Assembly (NCBI GenBank): GCA_023055355.1
Contig: JALJCS010000001.1
Location: 99,247,381-99,311,380 of the forward strand
Length of the DNA stretch: 64,000 bases
Direction: 5' to 3'
Source of the DNA: Agelaius tricolor
Taxonomy: Eukaryota; Chordata; Aves; Passeriformes; Icteridae
The translations under genes were made by a program, and so were the position numbers. The notes below the pieces were generated by a model. It saw only the letters and a program-made list of their open reading frames with translations. It was not told where the DNA came from and ran no database searches. Below are positions 1 through 11,197 of the stretch, in pieces (positions within the stretch are counted from its first letter, which is position 1; every line of letters begins with the position of its first letter).

Positions 1-569
1 CAAAGGAGGGCCCCTCCAGAAAGCAAACCCACATGGCCCCTCCTCCCAACCGGTTCAGGAAGAATTCCTCGCAGAGGAGTGGAAAGAACCTGTTTATTTA
101 ACAGGCACAGCACCCCCCAGCACACAAAATGAACAATACCGGATGGCACTGCTCTGAAAAAGATGACAAATTCAGAAAGTCTCTCTTGGGGGGTGGTCAC
201 TCTGTTCTCAGTCCCTCCGGCGCTGGGGCAGCTGCTGCAGCCACAGGGTGCAAACTCTCGGTGTTCCCAGGTCCCAGTCCAGAGCCGGTTTGAGATGGTC
301 AAAAAAAAGGAAAGGAGAAACAGTCCAGGAAGAAATTTGGACTGTTTAGCTAACCTAGCTAATGAGCAGAAGCAAGAGCAAGCAGAAGCGAAGCAGAAGC
401 AAGAGCGAGAGAGCAAAGCGAAAAGCAAAAGCAAGAAAGCAAAAGCAGCACTATGAACTGCCCGTCTCTGTGTCCCACCAGGCTGATAAGAAAACCCAAA
501 CAAAACTTTCACTCTTCAGAGCCAGTCTTAAAGGCACAGAACATAATATACAGCATAAACAGAACACAT
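1..569 (-). mobile_element. ERV LTR, minus strand, cut by window start
   Basis: Read on the minus strand this looks like a retroviral LTR. It starts with TGTGTTCTG at about 569 and carries a polyadenylation signal AATAAA (complement of 93-98). It continues to the window edge, so its 3' end is not seen. A purine-rich block at about 362-452, built from irregular AGC/AAGC/AAGCAGA units, lies inside the element and makes low-complexity reading frames of Ser/Lys/Arg or Gln/Lys/Glu that are not genes. No gag, pol or env sequence is visible on the inner side. It may be a solo LTR or the LTR of a provirus continuing outside the window. Family name not assigned. The left end is truncated and the right end is approximate. 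Confidence 0.65.
362..452. repeat. AGC/AAGC-rich low-complexity block inside the LTR
   Basis: About 90 bases made almost only of A, G and C, in irregular units such as AGCAGA, AGCAAG and AAAGC. T is nearly absent from the plus strand. It probably arose by slippage inside the U3 region of the surrounding LTR. Confidence 0.8.
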
Positions 570-1984
570 GAATGGGGATACTTGCATCATAACGTCACCC
601 TAGGACATAGTTATACATAAATACAAGTAACTTAGTAACATTGAGAGTGGGACTGACTTTAACATTATGTAGAATTTACTTCTGATGTTTACTTGTGATG
701 ATTCCTTCACCAAACACCCACCATGTTCAATGAAAGATTTGACAGATTAAACAATTTATTAGTCAGATCCAGATGCCTTCTTTAATACACAATCACATCT
801 GACCTCATAACCATATGACACACAAGTCTTTTTTTGATAACTCAACAGGTCTTTTTTCCACACAAGTAAGGGTTCTTTTCTTTATTTTTTCTTTCCAAGT
901 TCCATTTCTATAGTATTTTAGCACTTATTTGGATTCAAAACTGAAGATGTTTTCTAGCCCACAAGGGTGCAACAGGGAGCTCAGAGTACCAGAATATTTT
1001 TCTTAGGCCTTGACTAACTTTATATTTGTATTTCAGTTCATACTGAATTGCAAACATAAACACAGCTAGAAAACAAATCATCTCTCAAGAAAAACAATAA
1101 GGTACCTGATGTTTTATTGTTAAGATGGAACAAGTTTAAATTGTTTCTAGTGCTAATGCATGCTACCCTCTGCAATAAACATTTGTAACAGTGAAAGAAT
1201 CACTTGTTTTCAGTGTCCAGTTAAATTAATAACAAGGCAATGTCTTCAGAAAGGTTTGGGATTATGGCCTGATGCATTTCCTGCATTTAGTATGGGCCCT
1301 ACATGTTCACTAAACTTGAAGTGAAGATAAAAAATGCAGTTTTGGCATTAATCCTGTTTTGGTGTAACTGGTTGTGCCTTACTATACTTCAAATTTTATT
1401 TAATGTATTCACTTTTTTAATTACCGATTAAAGGATTCATTCCTGTCTTTTGTAGGCCTGAAAGGACATTTCTATAGCTGTCAAATTTATTAACATAACA
1501 ATAGTTATTCAAAAATCATACTTCATCCTAATATATTTACTTTGAAATAGATTCCATATGCAGATATGAAATTTTTCCAAATCTAGTCAGGTTACAATTT
1601 AATCTCATTGATCTTTATCTGCAATCCAGGGATTCCATCATAAAAGAGCATTTGAGTAAGTTCACAGTGGGCTGAGGACAGCTCTTGGATAGGGTTTATG
1701 TTCATAGCCATGGTCTTTAAATGTTTTTAGATGGACTTAAAAAGTTCAAAAATAGGTTGTGACACGCTGACCTTGACTGGCTGCTGACCCCTGCTTAACT
1801 GTTCTCTCCCTCTCTGCAACTGGACAGGAGAAAAGAGAACAAAAACCTCCTGGGATGAGGTAAAGACAGGGAGATCACTTACCAATTTCCATCATGGGCA
1901 AAATACGCTTTACTTGGGGAACATAAATTTAATGTATTGCTAGTTAAAATAGAGTAAGGTGGTGAAGGTGAATGAAGACAAAAT
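570..1984. other. AT-rich unique sequence, nothing recognised
   Basis: About 1.4 kb of AT-rich DNA with many stops in all frames and no repeat family, RNA gene or exon that I can recognise. Confidence 0.6.
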
Positions 1985-2620
1985 TAAAATCACCTTTTCT
2001 TGTCCTCCCTTTTTCCCAATCTCAGCTTCACTTCTTCACTCCACAATCCTCTGCTTCCTCACACTAAGCAGTCCAGGAGTTGTGGTCAGTCCATAACAGT
2101 TGATCTTTATTGCTATGTCCTCCTCACTCTTTTCCCTGGTCCTGCAAGGGTCATCTCCACAGGCTCTAGTCCTTTAGCCCTGTTCTTGTGTGGAACTACC
2201 TGAGCCAAGTTCCTTCAGCAAACAGCCATCCATTCCAGCAAGTGGACCCCACTGCCCTCCACAGGCTGCAGAGAAATCTGCTCTGGTGCCGGAACATCTC
2301 CTTTCCTCCTTCTTCAGTGGCATTGATGTTATCACCATTGTTTCTCTTCTCCCACCTTCACTCTTCACACTGCTTGTGTGGCTATTCCCCTTTCTCTAAC
2401 ATATTTTCTCAGAGGTTCCCTCACCTCAGCTGGCAGGGCTCAGCTGTGCCCTGTTGCAGATGGGCTGGAGCCAGCTGGAAATGGCCATGTCCAGCAAAAT
2501 GCAGTCCCAGCCACTGCTCACTGCAGCCACTGCTGCTGCCAGTACTTGTCCATCAGCACCCTATACAGAGAACTAGAGGTGTTTTTTTGTGTTTGTTTTA
2601 GTCTACACTGGAAAATAGAA
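1985..2620. repeat. Diverged GC-richer avian interspersed repeat, unclassified
   Basis: This stretch is clearly richer in GC than its flanks. Its phrases (for example around 2085-2110, 2225-2300 and 2440-2500, with GAGCCAGCTGG at 2469-2479) resemble a common avian dispersed repeat that I believe is ERV- or LTR-related. Overlapping open frames on both strands (up to 137 codons on plus) have no recognisable domain and are best read as a by-product of GC content. No clear TG...CA ends, polyadenylation signal or TATA box are seen, so orientation and class are left open. Confidence 0.45.
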
Positions 2621-3286
2621 ATGTCCAGGTTCTATATTGGATTATAGTCTGAGGGAATTCCACTGACTGCTTCACTACATGAAATGAAAAGTGGTAAGAC
2701 TGAAATGGATAGCTTAAAAAAGAAAAAAAAGAATGTGAATATTTAATCAGAGATACTTGAATCATATGAGTTGTTATAGTCAATCTGAGTATGATTGCTA
2801 AGTGGTGAGAGTCTCAGTATGTTTTGGATTTATAGCTCAGTTTCAATGAGAAAGACATGGCCTTGCTGGATGATTTTCTTTGCATGTAGCACCAGATTTG
2901 ACCTTTGTAAGTAAAGAATTTCAATAGTAGAAAATGTTTAAAGGTCGTTCTGTGATTTGTACAAATGTTTCCCTGGGACTAAGCAGAGATTATCAAACTC
3001 ATTTCTCTTTTGACCCAAAGCAGATCTCTTAACCTAGCTCTTCTGTGTCAAAAGACTTGGGCACTAATCCACTAATCCTCCCAGTCTCAAAAACTATTGG
3101 AATTCTATTATCTACAAGCTCAGACTGAAGATCTATTGAAAATACTGACCTCAGGGAAGCTCAGATAATGACATATTGCAGGGGGAAAAATAGTGACTAA
3201 AGATGAGGAAAAGGCCGAGGGACTTAATGCTTTAATAGTAAGACCAGTCTCCTGAGCTGGAAGACAGGTACAGGAAGAATGAGCAC
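2621..3286. other. AT-rich unique sequence, nothing recognised
   Basis: No gene, repeat or RNA recognised. A short A-rich stretch lies at about 2716-2731. Confidence 0.55.
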
Positions 3287-3329
3287 CTAAGTGGTGTAGC
3301 AGGTAATGGTGGCCTGCTACACCACTTAG
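3287..3329. repeat. Perfect 17-bp inverted repeat with 9-nt loop
   Basis: The left arm CTAAGTGGTGTAGCAGG (3287-3303) is an exact reverse complement of CCTGCTACACCACTTAG (3313-3329). The spacer is 9 nt (3304-3312). The right arm runs into the CR1 fragment that follows, so the hairpin sits exactly at the edge of recognisable CR1 homology. Pairing stops at both outer flanks. Confidence 0.95.
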
Positions 3330-3571
3330 AGGGCTCTGCACAGGGGTCTGGACAAGCTGGATAAATGGGCCAAGGCCAGTGTTATGAGGTTCAACAGTGC
3401 CCAATGGCAAATCCTGCACTTGGGTCACAACGACCCCATACAGAGCTACAGGCTGGGGACAGAGTGGTTGGAAAGCTGCCTTGTGGAAAAGGACCTAGGT
3501 GTGCTGGTCAACAGCGGCTGAACATGAGCCAGTGTGTGCTCAGGTGGCCCAGGTGGCCAATGTCAGCAGTA
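3313..3571 (+). mobile_element. CR1 LINE fragment, plus strand
   Basis: Matches the CR1 segment just downstream of the reverse-transcriptase domain. It reads through the equivalents of 'AGAGGG..CTGGACA(A/G)GCTGG', 'AAATGGGCC', 'CCTGCACTTGGGT', 'TACAGGCTGGGGAC' and 'AAAAGGACCTAGGTGTGCTGGT', then 'AACATGAGCCAG'. It is 5'- and 3'-truncated, with stops and indels, so it is an inactive, moderately diverged copy. The 3' side fades at about 3570 without the usual CR1 tail repeat. Confidence 0.88.
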
Positions 3572-6500
3572 GTGATAAATTCTTTCCACTTACTAGTCTG
3601 AATCTTCCAAAGTTTCACTTCTTTCAACTTCTTTTATATTTTTCATTCTAAATGGATAAATACTTGTGGCTTTCTCAATACACTGCCAGAAAATACCTAA
3701 GAACAATGCCAGATTCTCTTCTGTTTCTTTGCCCTTTGCTGATAAATATATCACTTTTCTTTATCTATGAATGTGCACCTTTAACATCAACACTAGCTTG
3801 AAGCATTCTTCAGAACTTTCTGTTTATAGCAGTAGCTAATATGAGTTGTGGTGACATAGTGAAACATATAAAAAGCCTCATGATATTTCTGAGATTACAC
3901 ACATATTTATGTGGAATTTCACTTAGTAGAGAGAATGTGGATACATGAAAATAACAGTCAGAAAATATATTACTAGAAAAGGTGCTATGAACAATAGCTT
4001 GTGATAAGAACTGGAATTATGTGTGGGATTGGATATATATGTAACACATTTTGTGTGTAATTTAAAAGGTGTATTTACTGACATAATACACACTTGCTGG
4101 TCCAGATACTTTGCTGAATTATTGGTCATCTAAGGAAAAAAAACCCAGACCTTCACTTTTAAATGCTGTAATATGTATTGAAGCCATGTATTGAATTCAT
4201 TCTTGCATTCACATCTAAAGAAGGAAAAAAAAAAACCCAAAGTGTATTAGCAATTATAGTGTCAAACCTGATTTTTCATTATTGCTTCAAAGAAGAAACT
4301 GCAAGTATGCAAGGCTGGATTAAAAAAAAAACATGAGGGACTTTGCCTGTGACACCACCACTGGACAAACTGACCAGATTTCTCTCTGCCCACATTAATT
4401 GTGATAATGAAATACTGAGAAAAGATAACACAAATTTGGGCTACCACATTTGAATCAAATTAACCATGTTTTATTCAATAGAGGTAGGAGGGCTTGTCAG
4501 CTCTTGTTTTCTATCTCTGACAATGCACCATTCAAACACAATTATTTCTCTGTGAAAGTAAATTGCAGCTTAGTGTATCTCTCACTAGTAATATTCCTTT
4601 CATTCACAACAATGTCCAGAGACTTGCCCAATTACCCATCAGTGTCACAGGTTTAGATCCCTTCTGCTAACTTAATCTTGATTTTGCAATGAGTTTTGAG
4701 AATGAAATCTTAGTATGTGTCATTCTTATACTAAAGCTAACATGATATCACCTAGATAGCTTTGCCTTCTTGCCTAATGCTAACACATTTAATATCACAG
4801 GAAGCCTGGAAAGAAGAGAGGCGCGCAGGAGAAAGTGTTCTGATTTTGTCCTAATATATCACCTGATATATCTTACTTCATTTCATTAATAGATTAATTT
4901 AATTCATTTCATTAATAGATTAATTTAACTTAAAATTCTCCAAGTCAAGTTTATTTTGCTGTGATAGCAATTCTTAAGCGATCTCCCAATCTTTATATTG
5001 ACCCATATTTTTTTCATTCTTCTTTCTGAGCTCTTTTTAGGAAGAAGAGTTCTGTGAGTCTGGCAGTCAACCAAGGTCAACCCAACACAACGTCACATAT
5101 TTATCTTTTGGAGGATGTGAGACTTTAAAGAATTTGACTGCTTTGGACTCAGACACGGGATGTTAGCATGGTACTACAATAACAGTGCAACTTCACATGC
5201 ACCTCAATTACAGGAAAATGTATTGTGCATGTGAAATGCCTGTCAGTAGCCCAGTGTTGTGGGATCAAAAGAGACAGTAATTGTCATACAGAAATCTCCA
5301 TTGTTTTTTTCCTAAACTACAACATTTCCCTATCCCTGATGTAAAACCATCAGGATATTAGCTCCAAAGCTTTATTCCATGTATGTTACCTGTGAAGCCA
5401 GACTCTGGTGTAATAGATGTGTGCCAGCTAACACACCTACATGGCACAACTTCCAGACAGAAGTCTCACAGGATTACCTCCCAAGGTCTTTTGCTCACAG
5501 ACTCCAGTTATGAACCCCAAACTTTCATTTAAAGAACAATTCCCTGCACTAGAGCTCTGATGAGATGTATCTGATTTCTGAGGACAGAGTTCCATTTTTT
5601 GTTGGTTTGGTTTTCTTCTTTTTCTGTAATATCATACAGTTTTTGATTCACATCCTTTAATCTCATCCCTGTTTTAACATGTGACAGAGTCATTCACTTA
5701 GTTCTGCCACAAGAACCTTCACTTGGAAGTGCTTAAAACCCAGGTGCTGATCTACAGAATAAAAAAAACAGCAGAGAAAATTTTCAGCTTTCTTTTTGGC
5801 TCTCTCATCTCTCCACTCTTCATTTCCCAGCAGGGTAATTAGCCTTTATTTCTAGGAGACCATTTATCTTCATGTGAGACCATCTGTCTTCTTAACTACA
5901 AAGATTATCACCAAAGCAGGGACATTCCTACCCCCTCTTTGGTCTCTGACTCCTGAGGCATGGGTAGTCAGGGTAAACTCTCTGATTCCTAGTGGGAAGC
6001 TGTTTCTATAGCCCAGAGTCCTGGCAGGACTTATTTAGCTATCTGAAATCCCTCTGCTATCCAGACACAATGATGATGATGAAAATTCACAAAACTCCAA
6101 ATTATATGGAAACAAACCCCTCCCCTATGGATTAAATGTAGTGTCAGCTTGTTTCAAGAATAGAGGAATCCAGGTACCAGAGGACACCTAAGGCCAAAGT
6201 GTGATTTACCACAAGTTACAGGAGGCACAGCTTTTCTTGTGCCCTTTCTTCCTTGGATTTGTCTTCCAGGCCTTGCAGTGCTGCAGCTGTAGAAGTCAGG
6301 ATTTTCTGTTCCTTAGCAAAAGAGCAACATGCAATGAAACCCCTCTATCCCAGCTGCAGTTATATCCTGATAAAAATGTTCATACCCTGCATTACTACTC
6401 TAGAACCAAGGACTGGAAGATTATTCCTTTCCCAAATGCCCAATGTTCAATGTTGCACAATAGACATAGGTTTGCTCTTTTTTTTACACACAGGTCACAA

Positions 6501-6755
6501 AGCTTTAATTCTCTGCTGAATCCTGACAGAGCTTCAACAGAGAAGTGATGATTTTTACTACTGATTAATGTATTCTTCGTAGAGTAGTAGGCTTCAAGCT
6601 GTCAATTTGTTCCAAAGTGGATCTATTACTATTTGGAAGCACTGATAGGTACCTGTTCTGAGGAGAAGACCACCATATCGACTAGCATAAATTCTGCAGT
6701 CATGAGTTATTTTCATAAATGACAAAGAGGCATGGACAAATCAACCAGGTACTTC
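3572..6755. other. AT-rich unique sequence with one 26-bp tandem duplication
   Basis: No exon or transposon recognised. The notable item is the perfect 26-bp tandem duplication at 4877-4928, listed separately. Short A-runs occur at about 4209-4220 and 4321-4331. Confidence 0.55.
4877..4928. repeat. Perfect 26-bp tandem duplication
   Basis: Two identical 26-bp units, 4877-4902 and 4903-4928, each starting TTCATTTCATTAATAG. No mismatch between copies, which suggests a recent slippage or duplication event. Confidence 0.95.
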
Positions 6756-6756
6756 A

Positions 6757-7475
6757 TATTTCTTCAGTACAAACTGCATTAGAAAGGGATTGAGACCAAC
6801 CCTACAGAAAAGGACTTGGGGTATACCAGTGGGTGAAAAATTAGACATGAGCTGAAAATGTGCATTCACAGTCCTGAAAGTAAATGGACCCAGGACTGCA
6901 TAAAAAGACACATGACCAGCAGATTGAGAGAAGTGATTCTTCCCAGTACCACACTTGTGAGACCTTGCATTGCACAGCACATATAGATCTGGGGCCCCTA
7001 GCACAACATGGACCTATTAGAGTGGGTCCAAAGGAGGACCACAAAATTGGTCAGAGAGACCATTTTCATAAAGAGAGACTGAGAGAGTTGAGATTGTGTA
7101 GCCTCGGCAAGTGAAGGTTCTGGAGAGACCTTATTGATATTTAAAGGGGGCCTATAAGAAAGATGGGGAGAGACATTTAACCAGGGCTCGTACGAATAAG
7201 ACAAGAAATAATGGTTTTAAAACTGAACGAAGGTAGATTTTGACCAGATATTACATTAGATATTAAGAACAAAGTATTTAATGTGAGGGTGATGAGACAC
7301 TAGAACAGGTTGCCCAACAAAGTTGTGGATGCCCCATCATTGGAAATTTTCAAGGCTAGGTTGAATAGGACTTTGAGCCATGTGCAATGGTGAAAGTAGC
7401 CCCTGTCCACAGCAAGGCAGCTGAACTAGATGATATTTAAAGATCACATCTGGACAAGGTTACAATACATTTTTC
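6757..7475 (+). mobile_element. CR1 LINE 3' segment, plus strand, diverged
   Basis: About 700 bp collinear with the CR1 3' region. Recognisable blocks are 'AAAAGGACTTGGGG' (about 6807), 'GACATGAGCTGAAAATGTGC' (about 6844), 'GAGGACCACAAAATTGGTCAG' (about 7034), 'GGGGGCCTATAAGAAAGATGG' (about 7145), 'GATATTAAGAACAAA' (about 7258), 'ACTAGAACAGGTTGCCCAA' (about 7300) and 'GTTGTGGATGCCCCATCATTGG' (about 7321). The terminal tail repeat is missing or eroded near 7475. Many stops and indels; an old dead copy. Reading frames on either strand here are by-products. Confidence 0.9.
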
Positions 7476-9250
7476 CAGAAATAACTAACACATTTTACTG
7501 CTTTAAATGTCAATTTGTAATTCATGCCACGCTTTTATGTGGCATGGGGCCTACAGTAAAAAGGGGACTCTAGTAAAGGGGACTACAGTATTCAAATCAA
7601 GAAATACTGTAAGGTGGTGTTATCTGTAGAATTTGTGGGATTTTTTTCTCAGCTGAAAATTTAGCCAGTCATCTTCACCAATATTTTCAGCATATTAAAA
7701 ACTATATTTGTACTAGACAAATCTTCACTCTACTTTTCTGTTCTTCCTACTTAGGAATTTAATAAAGCCCATTTCAGCTTTTGAAGATCAACCATCAATC
7801 AAGTTTTAAATAGTGTGATATCCTAGTGTGAAGTTAAAGTTTACTGTATTGATATGTATTTAGTATACTCTAGAGCTGCCAGAGATTCACAAAGCAATTA
7901 GCCAATAATGTTAAGAAGTAATGGCTAATTTAACTAATCCTTAATGAAGCCTACTAACGTTGTCAGGATTGATGAGTCCAGTGAGATTTTGTGCAAAAAC
8001 ACATTAAAGTAAGGGTCTTCATCTCAATTTGTCAGATTAATCATTATCCTAAATGATAGTGTTTCTTTCTGCTGATATAAAAAGTATGTATTTTCTTCTT
8101 TCTAAAATTTCTTAAAGGTGTAAGTATGTGTAGTTGGACATGGATTTTATGTCTGAGGAAACAGTTTCTGGTGATCATCCATTCTTATAAAGTAAGTATA
8201 GTATATTTGAATGTCATAATCACTGGGACAAATAAGAGTTATGTGCATTGGTGTCCTGATATTTTCTTAAATGAATCATTAGGATTCAATGAAAATATGA
8301 GATATCAAAATAATACTAAGCAAAAAAGTATTCTAGAGGAGAATTAGCACCACAAAATATTAAAACATAAGAAAATAACATAATGTCCTATAGACAGAAG
8401 CCTGAAAGTTGTAGTCTAAGGGATGAACACCTTTTGAAATTTCTTTTATTAATGAAGTGGTGCGTGCTTTTACAAGCTGTTTGGTTTTTCCTACACAGCT
8501 CATGTGACAGCATAGATATCCTTCCTCTAGAAAGCTCTGTACCCACTGTGCATTTCACTTGCTTCCAAAGTGAATGTCCAAGTTCACAAATTCAGGTAAT
8601 GCATCAGATACTGGATTAACAGGTAACAAAAGCTCCAATAAAGACCTGTATTCCACACTGCATATATACATGCATAGTAAGACACAAAGGGGATTCTCCC
8701 TAAAAAAAAGACTTCCAGCTGGTAGGTATATTTGATAGAATTATGAAACATCTCTTTTTGAAATTTGGTGAAAATATATAAAACATTACTCCCATGAAGG
8801 AAAAAACAATTTGGAAAAAAACCCCAAAAATTTATTTTCACTTAGCTATTAATATTGGTGTTTTGATCTTCGCACTCAGGCTTCTAGTGCTATGAATAAT
8901 CAATTTCATTTAGGGAAAAAATGCAAAAGTGAATCTGCCATTAACTGTGTAACTACTAAATACAAAGAAATTTATTTATTGAACCCAAAGAAAACTATCA
9001 CAGAGATAGGAAACACAGTCTTCAAAACATGCATGGAATAGCCAATTATGCTTAATTACTTTTAAAATTTATTTTTAATTTATTAACAGATAGGAAAAAA
9101 CCCCATATGAGTTGTGGAAAACGTCTTGATCTTATTATACAGAAGCAAATTATCTCTTCCTTTCTTCAGAAGCATTTAAAAACTTGTATAAATTGATGTC
9201 TATATAACTTAGACCAAAGTTACAAGGTGCTTATATAGCTTGAGTTCTAA
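7476..9250. other. AT-rich unique sequence with a small hairpin
   Basis: No gene recognised. A short hairpin at 7523-7546 pairs CATGCCAC with GTGGCATG over an 8-nt loop. It is followed at about 7553-7597 by a partly repeated 'AGTAAAAAGGGGACT' motif. Neither is enough to call an RNA gene. Confidence 0.55.
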
Positions 9251-9252
9251 AT

Positions 9253-9390
9253 ATCCATATAACCTGATATCAATATACCTATATAACCTGATACCTATAT
9301 AACCTGAAACCTATATAACCTGAATCATAGTTTTTTATACCTATATAACCTGAATCATAACTTTTGTACCTATATAACATGATATAAATA
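9253..9390. repeat. AT-rich minisatellite, core CCTATATAACCTGA
   Basis: The 14-base core CCTATATAACCTGA or a one-base variant recurs about six times. Three central copies are spaced at about 15 bp (starting near 9278, 9293 and 9308). Then come two longer units of about 30 bp in which the core is followed by TCATA and a T-rich spacer. This looks like a minisatellite with a higher-order unit. Each core contains TATATAA, so it also looks like a string of TATA boxes, but no promoter is inferred. Confidence 0.85.
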
Positions 9391-9494
9391 ACTTTTTTTA
9401 CAATGTAATGGCTTGTACATGATAACTAATGCTTAATGCTGAATAGACAAAAAAACCTCACCAGGTGAATAGCTTTAGAGATAGCTAAGTATAG

Positions 9495-9960
9495 TACTAA
9501 TGAAAAATTGGCAAGTGCAAAGCCCATTAGCCACAAAAAAAAAAAAAGAATTTAGACCTGTTGAGTCCAGACAGACCAAGGAACACCATGACTGCACATG
9601 CTCTGAAGACAAAGTTGAAAAGTCCAGATGCAAAGACCTTGGAAGCTTTCATCAAAGACCCCTGATGACTCCTGAAGACTCCCAAACTGGGGAGGCATAA
9701 GTGCAGTGCAAAAGAACTATCTAAAAACCATGAGATCACACTATGTAAATTAGTTCTGGTGCATTATGTGATGATGTTATAGCAACATAATAACACTAAG
9801 CAATGCTTTCTGTATAAATATACCACAGCACTTGACAAAGGTGGGTGAGTTAAATGGAGATATCCCTCTCACCACCAGCATTGCAATAAACAAATACCTG
9901 CTCTATAGACATCAGTCTATGATGATTTATTTACAGCCTATCTTTCAGGGATCAGAATAA
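9495..9960 (+). mobile_element. ERVL-type solo LTR, plus strand
   Basis: The region has the order expected of an avian ERVL-like LTR. A CACAAAA-rich part with an A13 run (9535-9547) comes first. A TATA box TATAAATA follows at 9813-9820. About 65 bp downstream is the polyadenylation signal AATAAA at 9885-9890, within 'CAGCATTGCAATAAACAAATACCTGC'-like R/U5 text, and then 'TGATTTATTTACAG'. No primer-binding site or internal retroviral sequence follows, so this is a solo LTR. The ends are approximate and no target-site duplication was found. Short open frames at 9500-9740 on both strands are by-products. Confidence 0.65.
9813..9890 (+). promoter_or_regulatory. LTR TATA box and polyadenylation signal
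   Basis: TATAAATA at 9813-9820 and AATAAA at 9885-9890, in the order and spacing of a compact LTR R region. Recognised by sequence only; activity unknown. Confidence 0.55.
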
Positions 9961-10382
9961 TTAATGCTAAGGAAAAAACCCAATACTAGTCAATAAAGTC
10001 TCCATGAAATAAAATTGACTCAAATGAAAGCCTTATATAAAACATTGTAACCATAATTCAAATAAAAATAAACAATACCACTGTAGGAAAACAGAGCTGG
10101 AACAGTCTAAGCTAATAATTTCTGTAACAAAGGACATGGTAATAAAATAAGAAGCCTCAAAGTAAATTTGGCCTGTCACAGCAAGAACACAACAACATTG
10201 TAAGCACTTATTTTCTCCATGAAGAGAAATTGCTATAAAGCTATCACATGCAAATTATAGGGACATATTATATTGAAGATATATATTATTAGGGTTATTA
10301 CTTTGCATAAGATACTGGACAAAGGATACAATTTGAAAACATCCTTACTTCCTGTTCATAAATGATTTATAAATTATAATGT
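9961..10382. other. AT-rich spacer between two solo LTRs
   Basis: About 420 bp of AT-rich sequence. No retroviral internal region is visible, so the two flanking LTRs are separate insertions and not the two ends of one provirus. Confidence 0.55.
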
Positions 10383-10698
10383 TGTGAGGAGCCAATGACT
10401 TTTTTTATATCTCAACAATGGTTGTCAGAGGCACGCGGGGGAGGAGTTGTACACGTGCCACATCCAGGAAACAGCCAGGAGAAGATGGAGCAAAGCCTTG
10501 TCTCTGGGGGCACTTTGTCTGGCCACCATGTCATGTCTCACATGGGACAGGCAGTCAGCAGGGGAACACCAAAGACCCTGTACCCCAGAGATGCTTTCCA
10601 GTCAGATGGCAAAAGGTCTCTGCCAATGGACTGCACTGGGACATCAGACAGGGCCCAAGCTCTCCTGTCAGCAGGCAGACTTTGGGAAGAGCCAGGGG

Positions 10699-10707
10699 CA
10701 TAAAAAG
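10699..10707 (+). promoter_or_regulatory. TATA-like element of the LTR
   Basis: CATAAAAAG in the GC-rich LTR, about 490 bp upstream of its AATAAA. It is the only TATA-like site in that part of the element and probably marks the U3/R boundary region. Confidence 0.5.
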
Positions 10708-11191
10708 TAACTGCACCCCAAACTCCCTGGGCCATTCTGTCCTTTGCCTTTTGACTCTTTTGGGGGCTTTTCGAACTTGCTGTTGGAGTTCTGCCTTTCA
10801 GCTTTCCTGCCCTGGCTGGCTCTTGCTCACCCTTACATCTGTCCTGCCTCTCTGTGTCCCTGCTTGCTCCATCTGTGCATCCCTGCCTGAGGCACCTGTG
10901 ATCCAGCTGCCCCATGCCAGCCCACTGCCCATCCTTGCCATGACCCGGTCCAGGCTCCTGGTCCTCTTGCCCGATGTCCCCTCACCTGGTGTCCGGCCAC
11001 TTGTTGCCACAGGAGCCGTGCCCAGGCAGGCAGCGTGCACAGCCCCGCCTCGGGACATCAACGGCACTCCCTGACCTCCGGTGGTAAAGCCCTCTTCTTA
11101 CCCCTCCCTGCCCCATTTCTCTTTCTCTTGCTCTACCTTTTCTGGCCCTTTTTAGTGGGGTAGCTCCCTTTTATTTTGCTCTTTCATTACC

Positions 11192-11197
11192 AATAAA
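11192..11197 (+). terminator. Polyadenylation signal of the LTR
   Basis: AATAAA in 'TACCAATAAATGGTTC', followed by a T/G-rich stretch, as in the R/U5 region of an LTR. Confidence 0.65.

Noticed and set aside
163..571. Ser/Lys/Arg-rich and Gln/Lys-rich plus frames that look like SR or nuclear proteins
   Set aside because: They are read from the AGC-rich block inside a minus-strand LTR; two frames overlap and neither has an independent promoter or homology.
2188..2647. 137-codon and 89-codon plus frames as exons
   Set aside because: They overlap each other and a minus frame in a GC-richer repeat-like stretch, with no domain and no splice sites that would link them.
7523..7546. Hairpin as a microRNA precursor
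   Set aside because: Stem is only 8 bp with an 8-nt loop, far too short for a precursor.
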